A stretch of DNA of 64,000 nucleotides, taken from Lachnospiraceae bacterium. GTDB lineage: Bacteria; Bacillota; Clostridia; Lachnospirales; Lachnospiraceae. Each line of letters starts with the position of its first letter. Within the stretch, counting starts at the first letter, position 1. The stretch lies in contig JAFSTN010000024.1 in NCBI GenBank assembly GCA_017450485.1, forward strand, positions 124,001 to 188,000, read 5' to 3'. This document shows positions 9,112 through 16,057 of the stretch, piece by piece. The notes under the pieces are model-generated. The model saw only the letters and a program-made list of their open reading frames with translations. It made no database searches and was not told where the DNA came from. Made by a program: the position numbers and the translations under genes.

Positions 9112-10068
9112 ATGGCGACACTCAGCATCAAGGCCATCGTTGAGAAGATGGAACTCACATCCCTGACTCCGGAAGTGGATATTCAGGGCATTAAAATACA
9201 TCAGCCCGACATCAACCGTATTGCATTGCAGATGGCCGGCTATTTTGAGCACTTCGAAGCAACCCGTCTGCAGATCATAGGATATGTGGAGTACTCCTAC
9301 ATGGAGTCTCTGAAGGAAAGTGAGCAGAAAGAGATATTCGAGAAACTCTTGAGCTACCCTATTCCCTGTATCATCTTTTGCCGCGACTTAAAGCCTAATC
9401 AGCTTTTCCTGGAGACGGCTATTAGACACAATGTTCCGCTTTTTACCACACCTAAGGCCACATCCGCTTTTTCCGCAGAGATCATCAGATGGATGAATGT
9501 GAAGCTTGCACCCTGTATCTCTGTACACGGTGTTTTGGTCGACGTATACGGTGTGGGTGTACTGATCACCGGCGAGAGCGGCATAGGTAAATCCGAAGCG
9601 GCTCTGGAGCTGATTAAGAGAGGCCACCGTCTGGTTACCGATGATGTAGTTGAGATCCGCAGAGTGTCAGATGCTTCTCTGGTAGGTACCGCACCCGATG
9701 TGACCAAGCATTTCATCGAGCTCAGAGGTATCGGAATCATAGATGTGAAAGCTTTGTTCGGTGCATCCTGTGTTCGCGAAACTCAGAACATAGACCTGGT
9801 CATCAGACTTGAGGACTGGGATAAGGACAAGGAATATGATCGTCTCGGTCTTGAGGAAGAATATACCGAATACCTCGGTATACAGGTTGTATGCCACAAC
9901 ATCCCGATACGTCCCGGCCGTAACCTGGCTATAATCTGTGAGTCGGCAGCCGTTAATCATCGCCAGAAAAAGATGGGTTACAATGCCGCTCAGGAATTAT
10001 ATAAGAGAGTTCAGGAGAATCTCGCAAGGAAGCGTGATGACGACGATGAGGAGGATAATGCTCTATGA
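9112..10068 (+). CDS. hprK: HPr kinase/phosphorylase
   Basis: Bifunctional enzyme that phosphorylates HPr or Crh on Ser46 when glycolytic intermediates are high and removes the phosphate when phosphate is high, setting carbon-catabolite control. The P-loop GESGIGKS is at residues 154-161, followed by the family signature HRLVTDDVVEIRR and, later, the region VRIETQN-like (here RETQNIDLVIRLEDW). ATG 9112 has a perfect AGGAGG site; a TTG-type or GTG-type upstream start is not needed. Length 318 residues is normal. The gene ends in a 4-base ATGA overlap with the glucokinase gene, and its likely partner, the HPr-like protein, is encoded at the end of the same operon. Confidence 0.96.
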   Translation: MATLSIKAIVEKMELTSLTPEVDIQGIKIHQPDINRIALQMAGYFEHFEATRLQIIGYVEYSYMESLKESEQKEIFEKLLSYPIPCIIFCRDLKPNQLFLETAIRHNVPLFTTPKATSAFSAEIIRWMNVKLAPCISVHGVLVDVYGVGVLITGESGIGKSEAALELIKRGHRLVTDDVVEIRRVSDASLVGTAPDVTKHFIELRGIGIIDVKALFGASCVRETQNIDLVIRLEDWDKDKEYDRLGLEEEYTEYLGIQVVCHNIPIRPGRNLAIICESAAVNHRQKKMGYNAAQELYKRVQENLARKRDDDDEEDNAL

Positions 10069-11015
10069 GTAAATACGTAGTCGGAGTAGATGTAGGCGGA
10101 ACCACCGTTAAGCTCGGCATGTTTACCGTCGACGGTGAGGTTATCAGCAAGTGGGAGATTCCTACACGTACAGAGGACGACGGCAGCCATATCCTGCCTG
10201 ATATCGCCGATTCGATAAAGAGAGAGATCGTTGCGCATAACTTTAACGCTGAGGATTTTGCAGGAGTAGGCATCGGTGTACCCGGCCCGGTGGATGATAA
10301 GGGCGTAGTACACAAAGCAGTCAATCTCGGATGGCAAAATGAGTTCAGCATTGTCGAGACCATGAAAAAGCTGCTGCCCGGAATGACGGTACGCGGCGGT
10401 AACGATGCGAATGTTGCCGCACTCGGTGAGATGTGGAAAGGCGGCGGACAGGGCTGCGAGAACCTCGTTGCCGTTACGCTCGGAACCGGAGTCGGGGGCG
10501 GCATAATCGTGGGAGGAAGACTGTTAAACGGATCTACCGGAGCCGGCGGAGAGATCGGTCATATACATATAGAGGACAATGAGACAGAGGCTTGCGGCTG
10601 CGGCAATTACGGATGCCTCGAAGAATATGCATCCGCTACGGGTATCGTACGTCTGGCCCGCAGGGAACTGGAGGCCAGTTCGGACCCTTCATCACTCAGG
10701 GACGGAGAAGTATCGGCGAAGACCGTATTCGATGCAGTCAAGGCCGGTGATACACTTGCCATACGCGTAGCAGAGGCATTTGGAGAGTATCTGGGCAAAG
10801 GGCTTGCCATCATAGCCGGAGTCGTTAACCCTGAGGTATTTGTTATCGGTGGCGGTGTGAGCAAAGCCGGAGAGATTCTGTTCGATTATATCAGACCTGC
10901 ATTTGAGAGAACTGTATTTCACGGATCCAGAGATACACGCTTTGCACTTGCAACTCTGGGAAATGATGCAGGTATATATGGTGCGGCTAAACTGATACTT
11001 GGAAATGCCGACTGA
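10065..11015 (+). CDS. glk: ROK-family glucokinase
   Basis: Phosphorylates intracellular glucose with ATP, feeding sugar from glycoside hydrolysis into glycolysis. The ROK signature is complete: phosphate-binding VGVDVGGTTVKLGMF at the N-terminus, catalytic GNDANVAALGE, GTGVGGGII, and the zinc-binding cluster EACGCGNYGCLEEYAS. 316 residues, as usual for Firmicutes GlcK. It starts within the stop codon of hprK (ATGA), so the two are coupled; this fits regulation by and of sugar-phosphate level. Confidence 0.94.
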   Translation: MSKYVVGVDVGGTTVKLGMFTVDGEVISKWEIPTRTEDDGSHILPDIADSIKREIVAHNFNAEDFAGVGIGVPGPVDDKGVVHKAVNLGWQNEFSIVETMKKLLPGMTVRGGNDANVAALGEMWKGGGQGCENLVAVTLGTGVGGGIIVGGRLLNGSTGAGGEIGHIHIEDNETEACGCGNYGCLEEYASATGIVRLARRELEASSDPSSLRDGEVSAKTVFDAVKAGDTLAIRVAEAFGEYLGKGLAIIAGVVNPEVFVIGGGVSKAGEILFDYIRPAFERTVFHGSRDTRFALATLGNDAGIYGAAKLILGNAD

Positions 11016-11039
11016 GATCGTTACTGTAAGGAGGCCGCT

Positions 11040-11951
11040 TTGAGCGACGAAGTGTTGCGGACATTAAGGGAATTTCTGCCGGAGGAGAATGTCCTCGAAA
11101 ATGAGGATATGGATGTGCATACCACATTCAGGGTTGGCGGTCCCGCAAGAGTTATGCTTCTGATCAACGATCGGGAGCAGCTGATCAGGACGGTCGGTTA
11201 CTTACGACAGATTGGGCAGGAGTTTTTTCTGCTCGGTAACGGCAGTAATCTGTTGGTATCGGATCGGGGTTATAACGGCATAGTTATAAGGCTGACCGGT
11301 GAATTTGCCAATATTTCCGTGGAAGACGAACGGATCAGGTGCGGAGCCGCGAGCCAACTGTCGCTTGTTGCCAGGACTGCAGCCGATCATAGCCTGACCG
11401 GCATGGAGTTTGCTACGGGGATTCCCGGTTCCGTAGGCGGGGCGATGGTGATGAATGCCGGTGCGTTCGGCGGTGATATGAGCATGATCACCGAGAGCGT
11501 GGAGATACTGAGCGAGACCGGGGAAATCCTTACTTTGGATAATGAGACGATGGAGTTCGGATACCGGACCAGCGTGATCAAGGGCTCACCGTTTATAGTG
11601 ATGGGAGTGACATTCAGGCTGGCACGCGGTGACCGTGATGAGATCATGACCCTCATAAATGAGATCGCCGAGAAACGCCGTTCCAAGCAACCGCTTGAGT
11701 ATCCCAGTGCGGGTTCCACGTTTAAGAGACCCGAGGGGTATTTTGCAGGCAAACTGATCATGGACGCCGGCTTAAGGGGATTCTCGATAGGCGGTGCCAG
11801 AGTGTCCGATAAACACTGCGGATTCGTGATCAATCAGGGATATGCATCCGCCGCCGATGTATATGACGTGATATGTCAGGTCCAGGAGAGAGTCAAAGAG
11901 AAATTTGGCGTAGACCTGGAGAGGGAAGTCATACTTCTGGGAGATTTCTGA
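11040..11951 (+). CDS. murB: UDP-N-acetylenolpyruvoylglucosamine reductase
   Basis: FAD- and NADPH-dependent MurB completes UDP-MurNAc synthesis for peptidoglycan. Features are the FAD-binding LGNGSNLLVSDRGYNGIVI, the GMEFATGIPGSVGGAMVMNAGAFGG-type core split by the substrate loop, YRTSVIK, and the type II C-terminus with PSAGSTFKRPEGYFAGKLI and GFVIN. The start is TTG at 11040, chosen because of the AAGGAGG site just upstream and because the N-terminus matches family length (303 residues). murB next to rapZ and whiA is the normal Firmicutes order. Confidence 0.95.
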   Translation: MSDEVLRTLREFLPEENVLENEDMDVHTTFRVGGPARVMLLINDREQLIRTVGYLRQIGQEFFLLGNGSNLLVSDRGYNGIVIRLTGEFANISVEDERIRCGAASQLSLVARTAADHSLTGMEFATGIPGSVGGAMVMNAGAFGGDMSMITESVEILSETGEILTLDNETMEFGYRTSVIKGSPFIVMGVTFRLARGDRDEIMTLINEIAEKRRSKQPLEYPSAGSTFKRPEGYFAGKLIMDAGLRGFSIGGARVSDKHCGFVINQGYASAADVYDVICQVQERVKEKFGVDLEREVILLGDF

Positions 11952-11952
11952 T

Positions 11953-12822
11953 ATGCGTTTTGTGATCGTAACCGGTATGAGCGGAGGAGGACGTGCTACG
12001 GCACTCAGGATGTTGGAGGATGCCGGGTATTACTGTGTGGATAATCTGCCGATCCCGCTGCTGGCCGGTTTGATGGAGCTGCTCGACCAGGCTACGGTCG
12101 AGTATACCAAGGTTGCTTTGGGGTTGGATGTACGTGCCGGGCTGAACTTTTCCGACACGATGGATATGCTTGAGCAGCTGCGCAGTTCGGGACATAATTT
12201 CGAGATACTGTTTATGAACGCCTCGGATGAGGTTCTGGTGAAGCGCTATAAGGAATCCCGACGCAACCATCCCATGGCTACACAGGATGACCGCCTGGAG
12301 GACGGTATCCGCAAGGAGCGGGAAGTTCTCGCAGGAATCCTGAGTAAAGCCGATTATGTGATCGATACGTCCAATCTGCTTACACGGGAGTTGAAGTCCG
12401 AGCTTGACCGGATATTCGTGGACAACGAAGATTACAACAGTCTGATAGTGTCAATATTGTCCTTCGGCTTCAAAAACGGTGTGCCGCAGGATGCCGATCT
12501 GGTATTCGACGTACGTTTCCTGCCCAATCCTTTCTATATAGATGAGCTCAAGACCAGGACAGGCCTGGATGAGGAAGTCAGAGAGTACGTTATGAGTTTT
12601 CCCGAGGCGGGTGAATTCGTGGACAAGGTGGTGGATCTCCTCGATTTCCTGATACCGAACTACGTCAAGGAGGGTAAATACAAGCTCGTGGTCGGTATAG
12701 GGTGTACCGGCGGCAAACACAGATCAGTTACCCTGGCCGAGTGTCTGTATAAGCGGATGCATAACCGCGGACAGTATGGGCTCACACTTTCTCACAGGGA
12801 TGTTACCAAAGCCGGCAAGTGA
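11953..12822 (+). CDS. rapZ: RapZ/YvcJ-family protein with altered P-loop
   Basis: Homologue of the RNase adapter RapZ (YvcJ in Bacillus), a nucleotide-binding protein that senses GlcN6P and guides RNA decay in enterobacteria; in Firmicutes it affects competence and envelope physiology. The family core is clear: AGYYCVDNLPIPL, RRNHP-type loop, SFGFKNGVPQDADLVFDVRFLPNPF, and the C-terminal IGCTGGKHRSV followed by SHRDV. The P-loop reads GMSGGGRAT at residues 8-16, where the family has GxSGxGKS: the catalytic Lys is Arg14 and the next Ser/Thr is Ala15. ATP hydrolysis may therefore be weak or lost. The gene is 1 base after murB. Confidence 0.93.
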   Translation: MRFVIVTGMSGGGRATALRMLEDAGYYCVDNLPIPLLAGLMELLDQATVEYTKVALGLDVRAGLNFSDTMDMLEQLRSSGHNFEILFMNASDEVLVKRYKESRRNHPMATQDDRLEDGIRKEREVLAGILSKADYVIDTSNLLTRELKSELDRIFVDNEDYNSLIVSILSFGFKNGVPQDADLVFDVRFLPNPFYIDELKTRTGLDEEVREYVMSFPEAGEFVDKVVDLLDFLIPNYVKEGKYKLVVGIGCTGGKHRSVTLAECLYKRMHNRGQYGLTLSHRDVTKAGK

Positions 12823-12837
12823 TCCGGCACTCTGCCA

Positions 12838-13701
12838 ATGTCATTTTCATCGGATGTAAAAGACGAACTTTTAAGCGTGATCGGACAGGCTCGCCATTGT
12901 CAGCTGGCAGAGCTTGCTTCTATTGTGCATTTTGCAGGCAAAAAGAGCAAAACCGGAGCGGGTTTTGACATTCCCGTAGAAAATGAACATGCTTCCCGAA
13001 AATACTTTACTTTACTTACAAAAACATTTAACATTAAGTCGGTCAGTGACACTGTTGCGCAGGCACTGAAGCTTAATACGGATACCGTGGGCAATGCGGA
13101 TCCCGATTATGTTACGGATGCACGTCTGCTTCTCAAGGACTGCTGCAGACGGGCTTACCTCAGGGGAGCGTTCCTGTCGGGAGGAACCGTGAGCGACCCG
13201 AATAAAGGCTATCATTTGGAGTATGTGTGCAGAAGTCCGGAGCAGGCCCGTCAATTGTACGATATATTGCTCGGATACGGAATCCCGGCACACACGGCCG
13301 TGCGCAAGAATCACGACATCGTCTATATCAAAGAAGGCGAAGCCATCGTAGATATGCTGAATCTGATGGGTGCGCATACGTCCCTTATGAATCTGGAGAA
13401 TATACGTATCCTCAGGGAAGTGGGAAACACCGTTAACAGACGGGTCAACTGCGAGGCCGCCAATATAGCCAAGACTATAAACGCTGCTTCCAAGCAGAGT
13501 GAAGATATAGAGTATATCAGAGATCATTACGGATTAGCCAGGCTGCCTGACAGACTGCGCGAGATAGCTGAGGTGAGGCTGGCCAACCCCGAAGCTTCGC
13601 TCAAGGAACTGGGTGAGATCCTGGATCCCCCGGTGGGTAAATCCGGAGTCAATCACAGACTCAGGAGCCTGAGTGAACTTGCGGATTCTCTGAGAACATA
13701 A
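12838..13701 (+). CDS. whiA: Sporulation-type regulator WhiA
   Basis: WhiA combines a LAGLIDADG-like homing-endonuclease fold, catalytically inactive, with a C-terminal helix-turn-helix. In Firmicutes it acts in cell division and chromosome segregation. Seen here: MSFSSDVKDELL start, RRAYLRGAFLSGGTVSDPNKGYHLE core, then EVGNTVNRRVNCEAANIAKTI and the HTH region SLKELGEILDPPVGKSGVNHRLR. At 287 residues it is somewhat shorter than the usual 310-320; the missing length is in the N-terminal half. It sits between rapZ and the HPr-like gene, as in many Clostridia. Confidence 0.93.
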   Translation: MSFSSDVKDELLSVIGQARHCQLAELASIVHFAGKKSKTGAGFDIPVENEHASRKYFTLLTKTFNIKSVSDTVAQALKLNTDTVGNADPDYVTDARLLLKDCCRRAYLRGAFLSGGTVSDPNKGYHLEYVCRSPEQARQLYDILLGYGIPAHTAVRKNHDIVYIKEGEAIVDMLNLMGAHTSLMNLENIRILREVGNTVNRRVNCEAANIAKTINAASKQSEDIEYIRDHYGLARLPDRLREIAEVRLANPEASLKELGEILDPPVGKSGVNHRLRSLSELADSLRT

Positions 13702-13716
13702 GAAGAGGAGATTATT

Positions 13717-13971
13717 ATGACTAAAAGGACGATGGAGATCAAGCTCGCAGACGGTCTGGAAGCTACTCCCATTGCTATGCTGGTTCAGGTGGCCAGCCAG
13801 TATGATTCGGACATCTACATGGAAGCCGAAGGAAAGAGAGTCAATGCGAAGAGCATTATGGGTATGATGAGTCTCGGGATGGATGCAGGTGAGCAGCTTA
13901 CCGTATCCGCAGACGGCGCGGATGAGGAGGCGGCACTTGACGGCATAGAGAAATATCTGTCCGGAGAGTGA
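13717..13971 (+). CDS. HPr/Crh-like regulatory protein lacking His15
   Basis: 84-residue protein with the HPr fold. In PTS HPr, His15 in GLHARPA carries phosphate from enzyme I. Here the site reads GLEATPIAMLVQ, with Glu at position 15 and Thr at 17. The Ser46 site is intact (NAKSIMGMMSLG, Ser exactly at residue 46). It therefore should be a target of HPrK, encoded in the same operon, but not a phosphocarrier. Crh of Bacillus is the closest known analogue in logic (Gln at 15). A negative charge fixed at position 15 might mimic phospho-His. A strong AGAGGAG site precedes the ATG. The gene closes the operon before a terminator. Confidence 0.85.
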   Translation: MTKRTMEIKLADGLEATPIAMLVQVASQYDSDIYMEAEGKRVNAKSIMGMMSLGMDAGEQLTVSADGADEEAALDGIEKYLSGE

Positions 13972-14000
13972 GCATATTAAAGAGCCATAGCACAGTCACG

Positions 14001-14030
14001 AGCGCGATCCTTCGGGAACGCGCTTTTTAT
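14001..14030 (+). terminator. Rho-independent terminator of the hprK operon
   Basis: Stem AGCGCG-A-TCC with loop TTCG and GGA-A-CGCGCT, followed by TTTTTAT. It is a strong tetraloop hairpin 30 bases after the HPr-like gene. Confidence 0.9.
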
Positions 14031-14081
14031 ATAAAAGAAAAGCCCCAACCCCGCCGTTAATCGACGAAACTGAGACTTAAA

Positions 14082-14154
14082 TGCGCCACCAGGGGCTCGA
14101 ACCCTGGACACCCTGATTAAGAGTCAGGTGCTCTACCAACTGAGCTAGTGGCGC
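14082..14154 (-). tRNA. tRNA-Lys (CTT)
   Basis: Read on the minus strand: acceptor GCGCCAC paired to GTGGCGC, D arm with AGCTCAGTTGGTAGAGC, anticodon stem CCTGA/TCAGG with loop CTCTTAA (anticodon CTT), and T arm CCAGG-GTTCGAGC-CCTGG, which shows the standard GTTCGA loop. The discriminator base is A. No CCA is encoded, so it must be added by CCA-transferase. Its promoter lies at 14194-14222. Confidence 0.97.
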
Positions 14155-14177
14155 TTGCGATTGACATAATGTCTTTT

Positions 14178-14222
14178 TTGCAACGCAAAAGTTATTATAG
14201 TATAATGCTTTTTGTTTTGCAA
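14178..14222. promoter_or_regulatory. Interleaved, mirror-symmetric divergent promoters (tatD and tRNA-Lys)
   Basis: Plus strand: TTGCAA at 14178-14183, 17 bases, TATAAT at 14201-14206, reading to tatD. Minus strand: TTGCAA at 14222-14217, 17 bases, TATAAT at 14199-14194, reading to tRNA-Lys. Both are near-consensus and are exactly symmetric about base 14200. The two -10 boxes touch with one base between them, and each -35 lies beyond the other's start point. RNA polymerase can hold only one at a time. Confidence 0.8.
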
Positions 14223-14275
14223 GACAATTTTAACATTTTTTTCACCCTGTTTTTAGTTATTTTTCTGAGGTGTTT

Positions 14276-15073
14276 ATGATCTTTGATACACACGCACATT
14301 ACGACGATAAAGCGTTCGATGAAGACCGCGATGAACTGCTCTCTTCACTGCCTCGCGGAGGGGTATGCAGAGTGGTGAATGTGACCGCTTCAGAGGCTTC
14401 CCTGACGGAAAGCCCGGCTTTGGCCCGGAGATACGATCATGTATATACTTCCGCGGGGCTGCATCCCACGGAAATCTATGATCTGGATCTGAGCGTATTG
14501 AGCCGTGTTGAGGAGCTGTGTTCCTATGAAAAAACCGTAGCCATAGGGGAAATAGGCCTGGACTATCATTATCCCGACACCGATGAGGCGAGGCAGAAGG
14601 AGTTTTTCGAAGCTCAGCTGGATATGGCACGCAGAGTGGGACTTCCGGTCATAATACATTCACGCGATGCGGCAAAAGATACTATGGACATCCTGAAGCA
14701 GTATCATGCAGGGGATATAGGCGGCGTGGTACACTGCTACTCCTATTCACTTGAAATGGCCCGTGAATATGTGGAGATGGGACTCTATATAGGAGTAGGC
14801 GGAGTGGTTACCTATAAGAACGGACGGAAGCTGAAGGAATGCGTGGAATGTCTGCCGCTTGATAGCATCGTTCTGGAGACCGATTGCCCGTATCTGGCTC
14901 CCGAGCCGAAGAGGGGACAGCGCAATTCGTCCCTGAATCTGAGTTATGTCGCAGCTCAGATCGCGCACATACGCGGTACGGATATGAGAGAGGTAGAGGA
15001 TATCACCTTGAAAAACGCCATGAACCTGTACAGGATGGAGAGCCGGCAGGGATTTGTGTCGGTAGGGATATGA
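14276..15073 (+). CDS. tatD: TatD-family metal-dependent hydrolase
   Basis: TIM-barrel hydrolase of the TatD family, with 3'-5' DNase and RNase activity and a link to DNA quality control. Metal ligands are visible: DTHAHYD at the N-terminus, GEIGLDYHY, the His of VIIHSRDA, the His of VVHCYS, and Asp in LETDCPYLAPEP. 265 residues. ATG 14276 is taken, with GAGG at 14267-14270; an in-frame GTG two codons upstream overlaps that ribosome site. It overlaps rsmA by ATGA, the usual Firmicutes pairing. Confidence 0.94.
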   Translation: MIFDTHAHYDDKAFDEDRDELLSSLPRGGVCRVVNVTASEASLTESPALARRYDHVYTSAGLHPTEIYDLDLSVLSRVEELCSYEKTVAIGEIGLDYHYPDTDEARQKEFFEAQLDMARRVGLPVIIHSRDAAKDTMDILKQYHAGDIGGVVHCYSYSLEMAREYVEMGLYIGVGGVVTYKNGRKLKECVECLPLDSIVLETDCPYLAPEPKRGQRNSSLNLSYVAAQIAHIRGTDMREVEDITLKNAMNLYRMESRQGFVSVGI

Positions 15074-15948
15074 ATATGAATCTGAGTGACGGTCGCGTAA
15101 TACGCGAGATAATGAATGTACATGGAATATCCGCCCAGAAGAAATATGGTCAGAACTTCCTGATCGATGATGGTGTGCTGGACGAGATCGTGGAGGGCTC
15201 GACGGTAACCCGGGAGGATACCGTACTGGAGATCGGCCCCGGACTGGGAGCTTTGACAAGGAGACTTTCTGCGGCAGCAGGCAGAGTGATCGCCGTGGAG
15301 ATAGACAGGGCGCTGATACCGGTTCTCGCGGAGACGCTGAAGGACTGTGAGAACACGGATGTCATCAATGCCGATATCCTGAATTGTGATATCCGGGAAA
15401 TATATGAAAAATACGGAAACGGGACAGGTTTGAAGGTCACGGCCAATCTGCCATACTATATCACTACCCCGATCGTACTGAAGCTGTTGGAATACAGCGA
15501 TATCATCAATACCATCACGGTCATGGTGCAGAAGGAGGTGGCGGTCCGGATGCAGGCCGGCCCGGGGAGCAAAGATTACGGAGCTCTGTCGCTGGCTGTA
15601 CAGTATTATTCGGAACCGACGGTAGTTGCTTCCGTACCTCCGGAGTGCTTCTATCCCTCTCCGGCAGTGGATTCGGCAGTCATCAGGCTGGATGTCAGAC
15701 ACAGTGCCCGCGTGGATGTCGCAGATCCGGATTATATGTTCAGGATCATCAGGGCAACCTTCAATATGCGCCGGAAGACATTGCCCAATGCACTCTGCAG
15801 CGGCATACAGGGACTTACCAGGGAGCGTGTGGCAGAAGTCCTGGATAATATGGGCAAGCCACAGACCATACGCGGCGAAACATTCACCCTTGAGGAGTTC
15901 GCCGAACTGACAACACTTTTGTGTGACAGTGCCGACAACAAGATATAG
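15070..15948 (+). CDS. rsmA: 16S rRNA (adenine1518/1519-N6)-dimethyltransferase
   Basis: RsmA (KsgA) dimethylates two adenines in the 3'-terminal hairpin of 16S rRNA late in 30S assembly. Motifs: KKYGQNFLIDD, SAM-binding VLEIGPGLGALTRRL, VTANLPYYITTPIVLKLLE (the NLPY catalytic motif), and CFYPSPAVDSAVIRL. 292 residues, standard length. The start ATG at 15070 overlaps the tatD stop, so translation is coupled. The open frame continues upstream to 14884, but that part overlaps tatD and has no family match. Confidence 0.96.
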   Translation: MNMNLSDGRVIREIMNVHGISAQKKYGQNFLIDDGVLDEIVEGSTVTREDTVLEIGPGLGALTRRLSAAAGRVIAVEIDRALIPVLAETLKDCENTDVINADILNCDIREIYEKYGNGTGLKVTANLPYYITTPIVLKLLEYSDIINTITVMVQKEVAVRMQAGPGSKDYGALSLAVQYYSEPTVVASVPPECFYPSPAVDSAVIRLDVRHSARVDVADPDYMFRIIRATFNMRRKTLPNALCSGIQGLTRERVAEVLDNMGKPQTIRGETFTLEEFAELTTLLCDSADNKI

Positions 15949-15990
15949 TTTTTTTTCGTGACATGAATACCACAGTTTGTGCCCACTCAC

Positions 15991-16019
15991 TTTACATCGC
16001 AGATATGCTATGTTACACT
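15991..16019 (+). promoter_or_regulatory. Promoter for the TPR/AAA-like gene
   Basis: TTTACA at 15991-15996, 17 bases, TACACT at 16014-16019. A second -10-like TATAAT lies at about 16041 but would start within a few bases of the GTG. Confidence 0.45.
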
Positions 16020-16057
16020 AAAAAATGATTATCTGTCGATTATAATGAGGTGTTATC

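Noticed and set aside
7204..9252. Long open frame opposite uvrC on the minus strand (over 600 codons)
   Set aside because: It mirrors codon bias of uvrC, has no ribosome site or domain, and overlaps a secure gene completely.
15900..15960. T-run after rsmA as a possible terminator
   Set aside because: Eight Ts are present, but no stable stem precedes them, so it was not called.
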